From Nocardia cerradoensis NBRC 101014 (GTDB lineage Bacteria; Actinomycetota; Actinomycetes; Mycobacteriales; Mycobacteriaceae), in assembly GCF_000308535.1 (NCBI RefSeq), contig NZ_BAFW01000245.1, positions 18,385-82,384 of the forward strand: a DNA stretch of 64,000 nt. The letters are read 5' to 3'. Shown in pieces: positions 53,313 through 62,396 of this stretch. Both the position numbers and the translations under genes were made by a program. The notes under the pieces were generated by a model that had not been told where the DNA came from, did no database searches, and worked only from the letters and a program-made list of their open reading frames with translations. Position 1 is the stretch's first letter, and every line of letters starts with the position of its first letter.

Positions 53313-53774
53313 GTGTCGATTACGATGCTCGCGGCGGCCGTGGTCGCCGAACAGGCAGGCTTGCTGACGAGGGTGGTGCTCGGCGTGATCCGTCGAAATC
53401 GGTATCTGATGACGGGTATTCGGGTCGCGATGGCGGCGGTGCCGCTCGCGGTGGTCCTCGGATTCGCCGGTACGGCGGCGGCGACCGGCCCGGTTCAGCC
53501 CGGTGTCACCACCCCGGATGCCCCGGCGCCCTCCGACGAGCCGGCGGAATTGCGTTCCGCCTCACCACAACACGTGCCCACGCCGCAGTCCGCGCCCCGG
53601 GCCGCGCCCAAGCCGGAGCCGAAGCCGAGCGAACCGCCGGCTCCGCGCGAAGTGCGGGTGGGCGGTTTCAGCGCGCCGGTTCCCGATGGCGTCCCGGATG
53701 CGGTGGTCGACGGCGTCAACCGAGCCAACGACGGCATCCAAGGCGCGATCAACCCCAACCCCGAACACAAGTAG
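53313..53774 (+). CDS. Proline-rich secreted or membrane-anchored protein
   Basis: Up to 153 aa. A hydrophobic stretch VAMAAVPLAVVLGFAGTAAA follows a basic segment (RRNRYLMTGIR), acting as signal peptide or anchor. A Pro/Ala/Glu-rich linker (~60-105) and a short C-terminal segment VPDGVPDAVVDGVNRANDG come next. If translation starts at ATG 53409 the product is a classical 121-aa secreted protein. Start GTG 53313 is uncertain. Function unknown; it follows the LuxR gene by 70 bp. Confidence 0.65.
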   Translation: MSITMLAAAVVAEQAGLLTRVVLGVIRRNRYLMTGIRVAMAAVPLAVVLGFAGTAAATGPVQPGVTTPDAPAPSDEPAELRSASPQHVPTPQSAPRAAPKPEPKPSEPPAPREVRVGGFSAPVPDGVPDAVVDGVNRANDGIQGAINPNPEHK

Positions 53775-53781
53775 TTCGCGG

Positions 53782-54336
53782 TCACCGGCCGGCACCCTTG
53801 TGCCGCTGGTAATAACGGGCGACGCGGGCCCGGTTGCCGCAGCGTTCCGGAGAACACCACTGCCGCCGTGGATGGGCGGGCAGGAACAGCAGGACGCAGT
53901 CGTCGGCGGCACATTGCCGCAATCGAGCGATGGCCGGGTCGGTGAGCAGATCCACGGCCGCGTCGGCGAGCGCGGCGGCCACGTGTGTCCCCGGCTCGCC
54001 GCGGCGCCGCACGGTCGCGGTGAACCCGTCCGCACCCCATTCCAGCGTGCGGACCGCCGGCGCGGCGGCTTGTGCGGCGGCCAGACCGTCCACGGCGGCG
54101 GTCGGCGGGACCCGCTCGGCCAGAAGGGCTTCCAATATGCGCGCGGTGTGATCGCGGACCGCGTGTACCGCGGCCAGATCTGCCGCGGTCGCGTCGCCGG
54201 GTAGGCCGTGCAGGCGACCGGCCTGCAGGCCCAGCCAGCGCGTCAGCTGTCCGGTGGTCTGCAGCAGGTCGCCGCCCGCGGGCCGGGTGTTCACCAGGTC
54301 CAGGGCGGGCGGTTCGCCGATCAGCGGTTCACTCAC
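53782..54336 (-). CDS. CGNR zinc-finger (ABATE domain) regulator
   Basis: The 184-aa protein has an N-terminal ABATE-type domain and a C-terminal CGNR zinc finger: CAADDC and WCSPERCGNRARVARYYQRH (residues ~142-180). These proteins are presumed DNA-binding stress regulators. It is divergent from the alpha/beta-hydrolase gene, and ATTAG/CTAAT repeats occupy the shared promoter region, so local control is likely. Confidence 0.9.
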   Translation of the reverse strand: MSEPLIGEPPALDLVNTRPAGGDLLQTTGQLTRWLGLQAGRLHGLPGDATAADLAAVHAVRDHTARILEALLAERVPPTAAVDGLAAAQAAAPAVRTLEWGADGFTATVRRRGEPGTHVAAALADAAVDLLTDPAIARLRQCAADDCVLLFLPAHPRRQWCSPERCGNRARVARYYQRHKGAGR

Positions 54337-54363
54337 CTACTAATGGTAACTCTCCGTCTTGAC

Positions 54364-54393
54364 GCATTAGGTTCGGTCGGCTACAACTAATGC
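54364..54393. promoter_or_regulatory. Inverted repeat between CGNR regulator and hydrolase
   Basis: GCATTAG (54364-54370) and CTAATGC (54387-54393) are perfect inverted arms 16 bp apart. A third CTAATGG occurs at about 54340. It is a plausible operator for the adjacent CGNR protein. Confidence 0.5.
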
Positions 54394-54422
54394 ATCCCTA
54401 CGGAGATAAGGCATGTGAACTC

Positions 54423-55298
54423 ATGATCGAAGTGACCGAAGTGCGGAACCGGCGCGTCGAGGTGGAGGGCATCGAGGTCTTCTATCGCGAATCCGTGCCC
54501 ACGCGCGCGGACGCTCCGGCGCTGCTGCTGTTGCACGGCTTCCCCTCGGGTTCACATCAGTTCCGGCGCCTCATCGACGTGCTGGGCAGCCGGTATCACC
54601 TGATCGCCCCGGACTATCCCGGCTTCGGGAACACCGTGGCGCCGGCGGATTTCGACTACACCTTCGATCGCCTCGCCGATATCACCGAGGCATTCGTGCG
54701 GCAGCTCGACCTGTCCCGCTTCGCGATGTACGTCTTCGATTTCGGCGCGCCCGTCGGTTACCGCGTCGCCACTCGTCATCCCGAGTGGATCACCGGCCTG
54801 GTGGTGCAGAACGGGAACGCCTACGAAGCCGGATTGTCGGCCGGGGCAAAGGTTTTCATCGCGCTGCGACCGGATCAGGAAGGGGCCGACGACATCATCG
54901 GGCAACTGCTCGGCCCGGACGGCACCCGCGGCCAATACGAGCAGGGCGTCGCGGATACGAGCCGGCTCGCCCCGGAGAGCTGGATGCTGGACCAGAGTTA
55001 CCTCGATCTGCCCGGCCGCACCCGGGCGCAGCTGTCGCTGGCCTACGACTACCACTCGAATGTGGCCCGCTACCCCGAATGGCAGGCCTGGCTGCGCGCA
55101 TACGCGCCGCCGGCCCTCATCGTCTGGGGTGCGAACGACCCCTTCTTCCCGGCCCCCGGCGCCGAGGCATACCTCGCCGACCTGCCCGATGCCGAGCTGC
55201 ACCTGTTCGACACCGGCCATTTCGCCCTGGAAACGCATCTGCGTGAGATCGCCCCCCTCATCGCCGATTTCCTCGATCGGCTGCCCGCGTCGCAGTAG
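54423..55298 (+). CDS. Alpha/beta hydrolase, haloalkane dehalogenase/epoxide hydrolase-like
   Basis: The 291-aa hydrolase has oxyanion motif LLLHGFPSGSHQF, nucleophile segment YVFDFGAPVGYRVA with Asp and not Ser, acid in IVWGANDPFFP and His in FDTGHFALE. An Asp nucleophile suggests epoxide hydrolase, haloacetate dehalogenase or a similar activity. ATG 54423 was chosen; an upstream in-frame ATG at 54390 lies inside the inverted repeat. Divergent from the CGNR regulator. Confidence 0.88.
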   Translation: MIEVTEVRNRRVEVEGIEVFYRESVPTRADAPALLLLHGFPSGSHQFRRLIDVLGSRYHLIAPDYPGFGNTVAPADFDYTFDRLADITEAFVRQLDLSRFAMYVFDFGAPVGYRVATRHPEWITGLVVQNGNAYEAGLSAGAKVFIALRPDQEGADDIIGQLLGPDGTRGQYEQGVADTSRLAPESWMLDQSYLDLPGRTRAQLSLAYDYHSNVARYPEWQAWLRAYAPPALIVWGANDPFFPAPGAEAYLADLPDAELHLFDTGHFALETHLREIAPLIADFLDRLPASQ

Positions 55299-55310
55299 CC
55301 CCGGCGGCGT

Positions 55311-55934
55311 CTAGAACAGGGTCGGTTCGCCGAATCCCGAGGTGCGTTCGATTTCGAGCAGCCGGGCCTTGGTCACGATGCCGCCCGGCGCGGAGAAGCC
55401 GTGCAGTCCGTGGTCGGCCGCCAGCACGCGGTGACAGGGCACGATCAGCGGGACGGGGTTGCGGCCCAGGGCTTGTCCGACGGCCTGGGCCGCGCCGGGC
55501 GCCCCGGCCCGGGCGGCGACCTCGCCGTAGGTGAGTGTCCGTCCCGGGCCGATGGTGCGCGTGATGTCGTACACCGCGCGATGGAACTCCGGTTGGGCGC
55601 GGTAGTCCACCGGAATCCACCGCAGATCGTCGAGCTCCCCGGTCAGATGCGCGCGAATGGCCCGGATCGCCTCGGCCATCCCGCCGGACGGGTCGACGAC
55701 GCGGACCCGCTCGGCGGCGATCGCGTCCACACCGCGGCGCAACATGCCGGCCGTGAGGGCACCGGCATCCGAGGTCTGTCCCGAGGCCGACGGCCGAGTG
55801 GGCTCGGGACCGCGGGCGACGACTTCCGGCAGTTGGAACCGCACGACGCCGTCATCGGTCCACCCCATCGCGCATCGGCCGATGGCGGTATCGAATTCGG
55901 TCACCGAGACCGAGGACAGCTTGCCCGCAGACAT
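55311..55934 (-). CDS. ogt: Methylated-DNA-protein cysteine methyltransferase
   Basis: This enzyme removes alkyl groups from O6-guanine in a suicide reaction. The 207-aa protein contains the acceptor motif VPCHRVL (Cys ~165), the helix-turn-helix block GRTLTYGEVAARAGAPGAAQAVGQALGRNP before it, and GGIVTKARLLEIE after. The N-terminal ribonuclease-like domain is intact. ATG 55934 gives the common length. Convergent with the hydrolase gene, 12 bp apart. Confidence 0.95.
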   Translation of the reverse strand: MSAGKLSSVSVTEFDTAIGRCAMGWTDDGVVRFQLPEVVARGPEPTRPSASGQTSDAGALTAGMLRRGVDAIAAERVRVVDPSGGMAEAIRAIRAHLTGELDDLRWIPVDYRAQPEFHRAVYDITRTIGPGRTLTYGEVAARAGAPGAAQAVGQALGRNPVPLIVPCHRVLAADHGLHGFSAPGGIVTKARLLEIERTSGFGEPTLF

Positions 55935-56016
55935 ACCCCACAGTGTGCATCGGGGGTCCGACATCCTCGGCAGTTGCAGTCCAGTATCACCGACTGGACT
56001 GATGTCGCTCCGGCGG

Positions 56017-56265
56017 TCAGGGCACCACAGGCGGTCGAGTCGCCGACCGGTCCCGTGCCACGCAGGTCTGCCGCCCCCGCAGGGCCGCGAGATCTCGGGC
56101 CGGATCGCGGCACTCCACCTCGCGCAGTGACCAATCCGCCATCGGCGCGTGCGGGCGATACCGCTCGAAGAGCGCCACGACCCGGCGCCCGGATCCGGTG
56201 GCATAACGATAGGCGGCCAGGAGAACGACCGCGACGACCAGCAGAGCGGCGAGACCTGAGAACAT
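56017..56265 (-). CDS. Small putative membrane protein
   Basis: This 82-aa frame has one N-terminal hydrophobic helix (LAALLVVAVVLLAAYRYATG) and a basic, Arg-rich tail with two Cys. It is divergent from the MocR regulator and shares its 62-bp promoter region. No family recognised. Coding status rests on the helix and position only. Confidence 0.45.
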   Translation of the reverse strand: MFSGLAALLVVAVVLLAAYRYATGSGRRVVALFERYRPHAPMADWSLREVECRDPARDLAALRGRQTCVARDRSATRPPVVP

Positions 56266-56303
56266 GAGGTCCAGCCTGCTCGCATCTGGACTTGAATCAA
56301 ATA

Positions 56304-56323
56304 GCCACTATCCGGATACTGGC
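56304..56323. promoter_or_regulatory. Palindromic operator at the MocR regulator start
   Basis: GCCACTATCCGGATACTGGC is a 20-bp palindrome with a single mismatched pair. It ends 4 bp before the ATG at 56328. Its right arm contains GATACT, a -10-like hexamer 7 nt from the start, so bound protein would block a leaderless promoter. Autoregulation by the MocR protein is inferred. Confidence 0.65.
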
Positions 56324-56327
56324 CCTT

Positions 56328-57818
56328 ATGGCGATACGCGTGATCAGTGCGGCCACCCTCACCCGCGACCTGGGCCGCTGGCGGCACGACGAATCCGGCG
56401 CCGCTCGCCGCGGCACGCGCCCGGCATATCTGGCGCTCGCGGAGAGTATTCGCCTGCTGATCCACGACGGCCGGGCCCCGCTGGGGATCGCCCTGCCGAG
56501 CGAACGCGATCTGGCGACCGCGCTGGGCGTCAGCCGCACCACGGTCACCTCCGCGTACGCGCTGCTGCGCGAGCACGGCTATCTGATCAGCCGGCAGGGC
56601 TCGCGCAGCACGGTCGCCCTGCCGTCGGACGTCGCGCACGACGGCACCAAACCGGCCCGCAGCATTCTGGCGGTGATGTCCCCGACGGCACAGCCCACCA
56701 TCGACCTCACCTATGCCGCGATGTCGGCGCCCCCGCAGATGACCGACGCGTATTCCGCTGCGCTGCAGGGCCTTCCGATCTACCTCGGCACGCACGGCAT
56801 GGACCCGGTGGGCATACTGCCGCTGCGGGAGATGCTGGCGCGCCGCTACACCGAACGCGGCCTGCCCACCGAACCCGATCAGATTCTGGTGACTCTCGGT
56901 GCGCAGCACGGACTTCGGCTGTTGCTGAATGTGCTCACCGCTCCCGCCGAGCGCGTCCTGATCGACCACCCGACCTATCCCAATGCGATCGAGGCGATCC
57001 GCGACGTCGGCGCCCGGCCGGTCCCGGTGCCGCTGCGTCCCGAACAGCCGGAGGCCGCCTGGGACCTCGACGGAATCCGCAGTGCCGCACGGCAAACCGC
57101 CGCCAGTACCGCCTACCTGGTACCGGACTTCAACAATCCGACCGGCCTGCTGATGAGCGCCGACGCCCGCGCGGAACTGGCCGCGATCGCCCGCGAGACC
57201 CGCATGACCGTGATCGTCGACGAGTCCATGGTCGATCAGCAGCTCGACGGCGAAACACCCCCTCCGGCAGCCGCTTTCGCGCGCGGATCGGAGATCGTGA
57301 CGATCGGATCGGCGTCCAAGTCGTTCTGGGGCGGCCTGCGCGTCGGCTGGATCCGGGCCAACCAGTCGCTCATCGCGAAACTGCTCGGCACCCGGTCCAC
57401 CGTGGACCTCGGCACGCCGGTGATGGATCAGCTGGCCACCGGCTATCTGCTCGACCATGCGGACGTGATCCTCGAACAACGCCGCGAACAACTACACAGC
57501 CGTCGCGCCGCCCTGCTCGAGGCCCTGTCCGAGGAACTGCCCGACTGGCAGGTGAGTCCCGGCCGCGGCGGTATGTCGATCTGGGTGCAACTACCGGCTC
57601 CCGTCTCGACCGCCCTCGCGGCCACCGCGCCCAATCACGGTGTCCTGCTCGCCGCCGGGCCGCGCTTCGGAGTCCAGGGCGCCTTCGAACGTTTTCTGCG
57701 GATCCCGTTCACCCACACCGAATCCGATCTGCGGGTGGCGGTGAAGTCGATCGCGGCGACCTACGCGTCGCTGACCCCGCACGCTACCGAACCGTTGGCG
57801 CCGCTCACCTGCTACTGA
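56328..57818 (+). CDS. MocR-type GntR/aminotransferase fusion regulator
   Basis: The 496-aa protein has an N-terminal GntR winged helix (LPSERDLATALGVSRTTVTSAY and LLREHGYL). It is fused to an aminotransferase-like PLP domain with DHPTYPNAIEAI, PDFNNPTGLLMS and the PLP lysine region IGSASKSFWGGLRVGW. MocR proteins sense PLP or amino compounds and control PLP- or transport-related genes. ATG 56328 follows GATACT by 7 nt; a 20-bp palindrome covers the site. Target genes beyond itself are not clear. Confidence 0.93.
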   Translation: MAIRVISAATLTRDLGRWRHDESGAARRGTRPAYLALAESIRLLIHDGRAPLGIALPSERDLATALGVSRTTVTSAYALLREHGYLISRQGSRSTVALPSDVAHDGTKPARSILAVMSPTAQPTIDLTYAAMSAPPQMTDAYSAALQGLPIYLGTHGMDPVGILPLREMLARRYTERGLPTEPDQILVTLGAQHGLRLLLNVLTAPAERVLIDHPTYPNAIEAIRDVGARPVPVPLRPEQPEAAWDLDGIRSAARQTAASTAYLVPDFNNPTGLLMSADARAELAAIARETRMTVIVDESMVDQQLDGETPPPAAAFARGSEIVTIGSASKSFWGGLRVGWIRANQSLIAKLLGTRSTVDLGTPVMDQLATGYLLDHADVILEQRREQLHSRRAALLEALSEELPDWQVSPGRGGMSIWVQLPAPVSTALAATAPNHGVLLAAGPRFGVQGAFERFLRIPFTHTESDLRVAVKSIAATYASLTPHATEPLAPLTCY

Positions 57819-57831
57819 ACCCGAAGTTTCG

Positions 57832-59121
57832 CTAGTTCAGGATGTCGTGACGGACGATCGTCTCGTCGCGGCCGGGCCCGACGCCGATGCAGGACACGCG
57901 GGCACCGGAAAGCTCCTCCAGCCGTTCGACGTACGCGCGCGCGTTGGCCGGCAGATCCTCGAAGCTGCGGGCCCCGGAGATGTCCTCCCACCAGCCCGGC
58001 ATCTCCTCGTAGATGGGCTTGGCGTGGTGGAATTCGGTCTGGGTGGTGGGCATCTGCTCCACCCGCTCGCCGTCGATCTCGTAGGCCACGCAGATCGGCA
58101 CGCGGTCCAGGCTGGAGAGCACATCCAGTTTGGTGAGGAAGTAGTCGGTGATGCCGTTGACCCGGGTGGCGTAGCGCGCGATCACCGCGTCGAACCAGCC
58201 GGTGCGGCGGGCGCGGCCGGTGGTCACGCCGACCTCGCCGCCGGTCTTGGCGAGATATTCTCCGGACTGGTCGAACAGTTCGGTCGGGAACGGGCCGGAG
58301 CCGACGCGCGTGGTGTAGGCCTTCAGGATGCCGAGCACCGTGGTGATCTTGTTGGGGCCCACGCCCGCGCCCACCGCGGCACCGCCGGAGGTGGGATTCG
58401 ACGACGTCACATAGGGATAGGTGCCGTGGTCGACGTCGAGCAGGGTGCCCTGCGACCCCTCCAGCAGCACGGTCTCACCGTTCTCCAGGGCCTGATTGAG
58501 CAGCAGCCGGGTGTCGCTGATGCGGTGTTTGAAGCCCTCGGCCTGGTTCAGCACCTCGTCGACCACCTGCTGCGGGTCGAGTGCGCGCCGGTTGTAGATC
58601 TTCACCAGCACCTGGTTCTTGAATTCCAGTGCGGCCTCGACCTTCTGGGTGAGGATCTTCTCGTCCAGCACATCGGCGACCCGCACGCCCACGCGGGCGA
58701 CCTTGTCCTGATAGCAGGGACCGATGCCGCGTCCGGTGGTGCCGATCTTCTTGTTGCCCAGGAAGCGTTCGGTGACCTTATCGATGGCCACGTGGTACGG
58801 CATGATCAGGTGCGCGTCCGCCGAGAGCAGCAGCCGGGTGGTGTCCACCGAACGCTGTTCCAGTCCGGCGAGTTCGTCGAGCAGCACACCCGGATCGATG
58901 ACGACACCGTTGCCGATGACATTGGTGACGCCCGGCGTCAGGATGCCGGACGGGATCAGATGCAGCGCGAAATTGTCGCCGTTCGGCAGGACCACCGTGT
59001 GACCTGCGTTGTTGCCACCCTGGTAGCGGACCACCCACTGGACGCGGCCACCGAGCAGATCGGTAGCTTTGCCCTTACCCTCGTCGCCCCACTGGGCGCC
59101 GATCAGCACGATTGCCGGCAT
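57832..59121 (-). CDS. purA: Adenylosuccinate synthetase PurA
   Basis: PurA joins IMP and aspartate with GTP on the way to AMP. The 429-aa enzyme begins MPAIVLIGAQWGDEGKGKAT (P-loop-like) and has RYQGGNNAGHTVV, GTTGRGIGPCYQDK and LLEGSQGTLLDVDHGTYP. AGGAG precedes the ATG. It neighbours homologues of Rv0358-Rv0361 as in mycobacteria. Confidence 0.98.
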   Translation of the reverse strand: MPAIVLIGAQWGDEGKGKATDLLGGRVQWVVRYQGGNNAGHTVVLPNGDNFALHLIPSGILTPGVTNVIGNGVVIDPGVLLDELAGLEQRSVDTTRLLLSADAHLIMPYHVAIDKVTERFLGNKKIGTTGRGIGPCYQDKVARVGVRVADVLDEKILTQKVEAALEFKNQVLVKIYNRRALDPQQVVDEVLNQAEGFKHRISDTRLLLNQALENGETVLLEGSQGTLLDVDHGTYPYVTSSNPTSGGAAVGAGVGPNKITTVLGILKAYTTRVGSGPFPTELFDQSGEYLAKTGGEVGVTTGRARRTGWFDAVIARYATRVNGITDYFLTKLDVLSSLDRVPICVAYEIDGERVEQMPTTQTEFHHAKPIYEEMPGWWEDISGARSFEDLPANARAYVERLEELSGARVSCIGVGPGRDETIVRHDILN

Positions 59122-59420
59122 GGGAGTCTCCTACGGTTTCGACACGCAGCATCGGCGACGCTGCAGCTACCTGCCGTTGCAGAGCCCGATGACGGCGCTC
59201 CCGAGGCCCGTCCCTCGCGCCATGTGGCGGTGGCCGGAGGGACAGTCTAGTGGACACAATTCGTGCCGTAACCAGCCACCTCCTCCCCCGCGCGGCGCAG
59301 CGGAGAGCGCGCCGACCGCCCGAGCCGATTACAGTGGCCTGCGGAGGCGTCCCGGCAGGGGTGCGCCCGGTAGGCAGCGAGGGCGATGGCGTTGGCAGGT
59401 CCGAGGAGGGTGTTCGGCAG

Positions 59421-60080
59421 TTGAGTACTCATGTTCTCCGCTGCAACGGCGCTCCCGTGCCCATCGCGCTCGCGTCGCTGCCCACTACCCAGACCACGGC
59501 GATTCCGGAGCCCGCCGAGCTGGACGAACTGCTGCCGGTGCTGGCGGCCGACAACCAGCCGCGACTGATCGTGCTGGGCGAGGACGCCGGTCTGGCCGCG
59601 GTGCTCACCCATCTGCTGCGCACCGAACGGCTGGCCGTCGAGATCGGCTACGTGCCGGTGGATCGCACCTACGGTTCCCGCGCCTATCAGACCGGGACGG
59701 GCTCGCACGCCGCCAAACGCGCGTTGGAAGGCCGGGCCGAGCCGACCCCCCTGATCCGTGACGAGACCGGTACCGTCCTGGTCGGCCGGGCCACGATCAC
59801 CGGCCGCGACGGCGGCAAACTCGAGGGTGAGGCCTACGTCGACGAAGTCCGGTTGTTCACCGGAAAGGTTGCGGCATTGCATGTCTCGCCGACGCTCGAG
59901 ATGCCGGGCGTGCGCGCGACGGTGCAGCGCGGCTGGGGTAAGAAGCGCTGGGTGGCCGGGCGTGCCGTACAGCTGGGCTCGCCGGGCGCCGCGGTGACCC
60001 GCGACGGCATCGCCGCCGATCGCACCGTGCCGCGGTCGAGTTTCTACCGTCATCACGAGCCCTGGCTGCTGGTGCGATGA
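59421..60080 (+). CDS. Conserved hypothetical protein (Rv0358-like position)
   Basis: This 219-aa protein is divergent from purA and upstream of the membrane peptidase. Its N-terminal half has LIVLGEDAGLAAVLTHLLRTERLAVEIGYVP, with a diacylglycerol/lipid-kinase-like or nucleotide-binding look. The C-terminal half is beta-rich (LVGRATITGRDGGKLEGEAY). I do not recognise a firm family. TTG 59421 was chosen, after GGAGG 12 nt upstream; the upstream extension reads as random. The start is uncertain. Confidence 0.8.
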   Translation: MSTHVLRCNGAPVPIALASLPTTQTTAIPEPAELDELLPVLAADNQPRLIVLGEDAGLAAVLTHLLRTERLAVEIGYVPVDRTYGSRAYQTGTGSHAAKRALEGRAEPTPLIRDETGTVLVGRATITGRDGGKLEGEAYVDEVRLFTGKVAALHVSPTLEMPGVRATVQRGWGKKRWVAGRAVQLGSPGAAVTRDGIAADRTVPRSSFYRHHEPWLLVR

Positions 60081-60140
60081 CCTATTCCTTCCCGGCTCGG
60101 CGGGTCGTGCGGTACGTACGACGGTCCCGGAGGCGGCAGC

Positions 60141-60923
60141 GTGCGTAACCACGGAGGGGCCCGGGAGTACCGCCGGGGGATCAGCCCGAGTCCGATCTTT
60201 CTGCTGATCGTCGTGATCACCGCCCTGGGTGGGGCGCTGGCCTGGGATGCCGATCCGCTGTCCACCCGGGCGAAGGCCGGCGTGTTCGTGCTGGTGGTGG
60301 CGGGCTGGATTCTCAGCGTGTGCCTGCACGAATTCGGCCACGCGTATACCGCGTACCGAGCCGGGGACCGCGAAGTGCAGATGCGCGGATATCTGACGCT
60401 GAATCCGGTGAAGTACAGCCATCCGCTGTTGTCGATCGCACTGCCGATCTTCTTCATCGCGCTGGGCGGGTTCGCGCTGCCCGGTGGCGCGGTCTATCTG
60501 AATACGCAGAACTTCTCGGCACGCACTCAGCGCGCGATCAGCGCGGCGGGGCCGGCGGTCAACGCGCTGTGCGCGGTGGTGCTGCTGGTGATCGTCCGGT
60601 TCGCCGGCTCGACCCACGACCACGCCGCCTTCTGGTTCGGTCTGAGCTTCCTGGCGTTTCTGCAGATCACCGCGACGATTCTGAATCTGTTGCCGATTCC
60701 GGGAACCGACGGCTACGCGATCGTGGAGCCGTCGCTGAGTTATCAGACCCGGCGTTCGCTGGACCAGGTGAAGCCGTTCGGACTGCTGCTGTTGCTCGCG
60801 ATCCTGTGGGTGCCGGAGCTCAACCGGGTGTTCTTCGATGCCGTCTACTGGGTGTTCGAGCTGTCGGGCGTGCCGTCGGACTGGGCGGCCATCGGTAGTT
60901 ATCTGACCCGCTTCTGGACCTGA
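60141..60923 (+). CDS. M50-family site-2-type membrane zinc metallopeptidase
   Basis: This 260-aa intramembrane protease has six hydrophobic segments. Zinc site CLHEFGHAY (HExxH, residues ~66-74) and the third ligand region NLLPIPGTDGY (NPDG-like, ~188-198) are present. It is the Rv0359-like, short (no PDZ) form. The substrate is unknown; such proteases release membrane-bound regulators. GTG start 60 bp after the preceding gene. Confidence 0.92.
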   Translation: MRNHGGAREYRRGISPSPIFLLIVVITALGGALAWDADPLSTRAKAGVFVLVVAGWILSVCLHEFGHAYTAYRAGDREVQMRGYLTLNPVKYSHPLLSIALPIFFIALGGFALPGGAVYLNTQNFSARTQRAISAAGPAVNALCAVVLLVIVRFAGSTHDHAAFWFGLSFLAFLQITATILNLLPIPGTDGYAIVEPSLSYQTRRSLDQVKPFGLLLLLAILWVPELNRVFFDAVYWVFELSGVPSDWAAIGSYLTRFWT

Positions 60924-61230
60924 CGCGCGAGTCGCGGGCGGGCGCGCCCGATTCCGGTTCGATTCGCCGGCGAACGGGAACCGGGCGGCCCTCTTCGCGA
61001 CGGAGCGCCCGCCCCCTACGCGGTCGGCCGCACACCAATCGGCCGCACGTCGCATCCGTCGCGAAGTTTTCCGACCGCGCCACCCCTCGTCGACGCGGTC
61101 GAGACAAACGTACGATCCGCACCGGCCCGCGACACGAGTAGTCGACTACCCGATTCGAGCGCGGTGGCGGTGCGCGGCCGGACCCGGTGACCTCGCGGAC
61201 CACTCCGCGACTACTGGTATCGCCGTGTCG
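60924..61230. other. 307-bp gap between convergent genes, no gene seen
   Basis: The gap between the 3' ends of the peptidase and the FUSC-like gene contains GC-rich inverted repeats: CGGGCGCGCCCG near 60941, and GGGCGGGCG at about 60938 with CGCCCGCCC near 61004. These may terminate transcription. No open frame with a start signal is convincing. Confidence 0.5.
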
Positions 61231-62325
61231 TCAATCCTGCGGCGCCACATAGGGGTTCTGCACGGTCGGCGGCAGCAGCGCGATCGCCGACAGACGTGTG
61301 ATCCCGCAGACCTGCATCAGATCGACCACGATGGAACGCAATTGGGCGAAGACCACATGGGAGGACAGGCCGGCGCCCTCGACCAGATCCTTGGTCGCGC
61401 CCTTCGCGACCCGCCGCAGGACACGCGTCGCCTCGGCGGCATCGGGCTGTTCGCCGGGTTCGGCAACCATGTAGCGGCGCACCACTTCCACCGCCTGCCC
61501 CAGCTCTTCGACCTCGGCGATCATTCGGGGATCGAGGATTTCGTCGTCGCGCACCAGGGTCAGCGCGCGGCGCAACAACACTCGGGTATTGCGCACCGCA
61601 TTGTCGAGCGGGTCGACCGCCGCGCGGATCGCTTCCAGCCGCGGCCGGGAGTTCCAGTACAGCGGCGAGATCCGGCTGACCTCGCGCCCGCCCTCCACCG
61701 CATTGCGCAGACCGTCGATCTGCGGTTGCGTCCCGCGCACGGAATGCAGTGCGGCGCGGACCTTCTCCGCATTCTGCTCGTGGAGGCCGTCGGCGCATTC
61801 GGTCAGCGCCGCACCCAGGACGGTGAGGATATCGGCGGCCTGCTGCCGGGCCCGGCGCACGGGGTGCAGCGGAATCGCGGCCACCACCACGACGCCGACG
61901 AACCCACCGACCAGCGCGTCGACCATGCGGTTGAGACCTCCGCCGGTATGCGGCGGCATCAACGTGGCGACCAGCACCGCGGAACTGGCGGCCTGCATCG
62001 GGATGACCGCACCTTTGTCGAGGAAGACCGCGGTCGCCATCGCCACCCCGACGACGAGCGCGATCTGCCACGCACCGGTTCCGACCTGTCCGATGAAGAA
62101 GTCGCCGATCCCGATCCCGACGGCCACACCGCCGACGAGTTCCACGGATCGGCGCAGTCGCGCACCGAACGACACGCCGATCGAGATGACCGCGGCCATC
62201 GGCGCGAAGAACGGTTGTGGATGGCCGACCAACCGGTGGGCGACGAACCAGGACAGGGCCGCGCCCACCGCACACTGGAAGATCGGGAGCGCGGATCGGC
62301 GCAGACGCACCCATCCATTGCGCAT
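61231..62325 (-). CDS. FUSC-family (aromatic acid exporter-like) membrane protein
   Basis: The 364-aa protein has about six hydrophobic segments in residues 12-165 (FFAPMAAVISIGVSFGARLR is the FUSC signature). A helical cytoplasmic domain of about 200 residues follows. Related proteins (YccS/AaeB-like) may export aromatic acids. ATG 62325 is chosen; the longer frame with a TTG start overlapping the upstream gene has no ribosome-binding site. Follows the DUF3151 gene in the same direction. Confidence 0.85.
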   Translation of the reverse strand: MRNGWVRLRRSALPIFQCAVGAALSWFVAHRLVGHPQPFFAPMAAVISIGVSFGARLRRSVELVGGVAVGIGIGDFFIGQVGTGAWQIALVVGVAMATAVFLDKGAVIPMQAASSAVLVATLMPPHTGGGLNRMVDALVGGFVGVVVVAAIPLHPVRRARQQAADILTVLGAALTECADGLHEQNAEKVRAALHSVRGTQPQIDGLRNAVEGGREVSRISPLYWNSRPRLEAIRAAVDPLDNAVRNTRVLLRRALTLVRDDEILDPRMIAEVEELGQAVEVVRRYMVAEPGEQPDAAEATRVLRRVAKGATKDLVEGAGLSSHVVFAQLRSIVVDLMQVCGITRLSAIALLPPTVQNPYVAPQD

Positions 62326-62396
62326 GCGCTGTTTACCGCTGTCGCGAACCGCATCGACGGTGATGGCGGTCGCGAACCGTTCCGTGCCGGCCAGTC

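Noticed and set aside
54390..54422. Earlier ATG for the alpha/beta hydrolase
   Set aside because: It lies in the inverted repeat/promoter region and its codons do not resemble the family.
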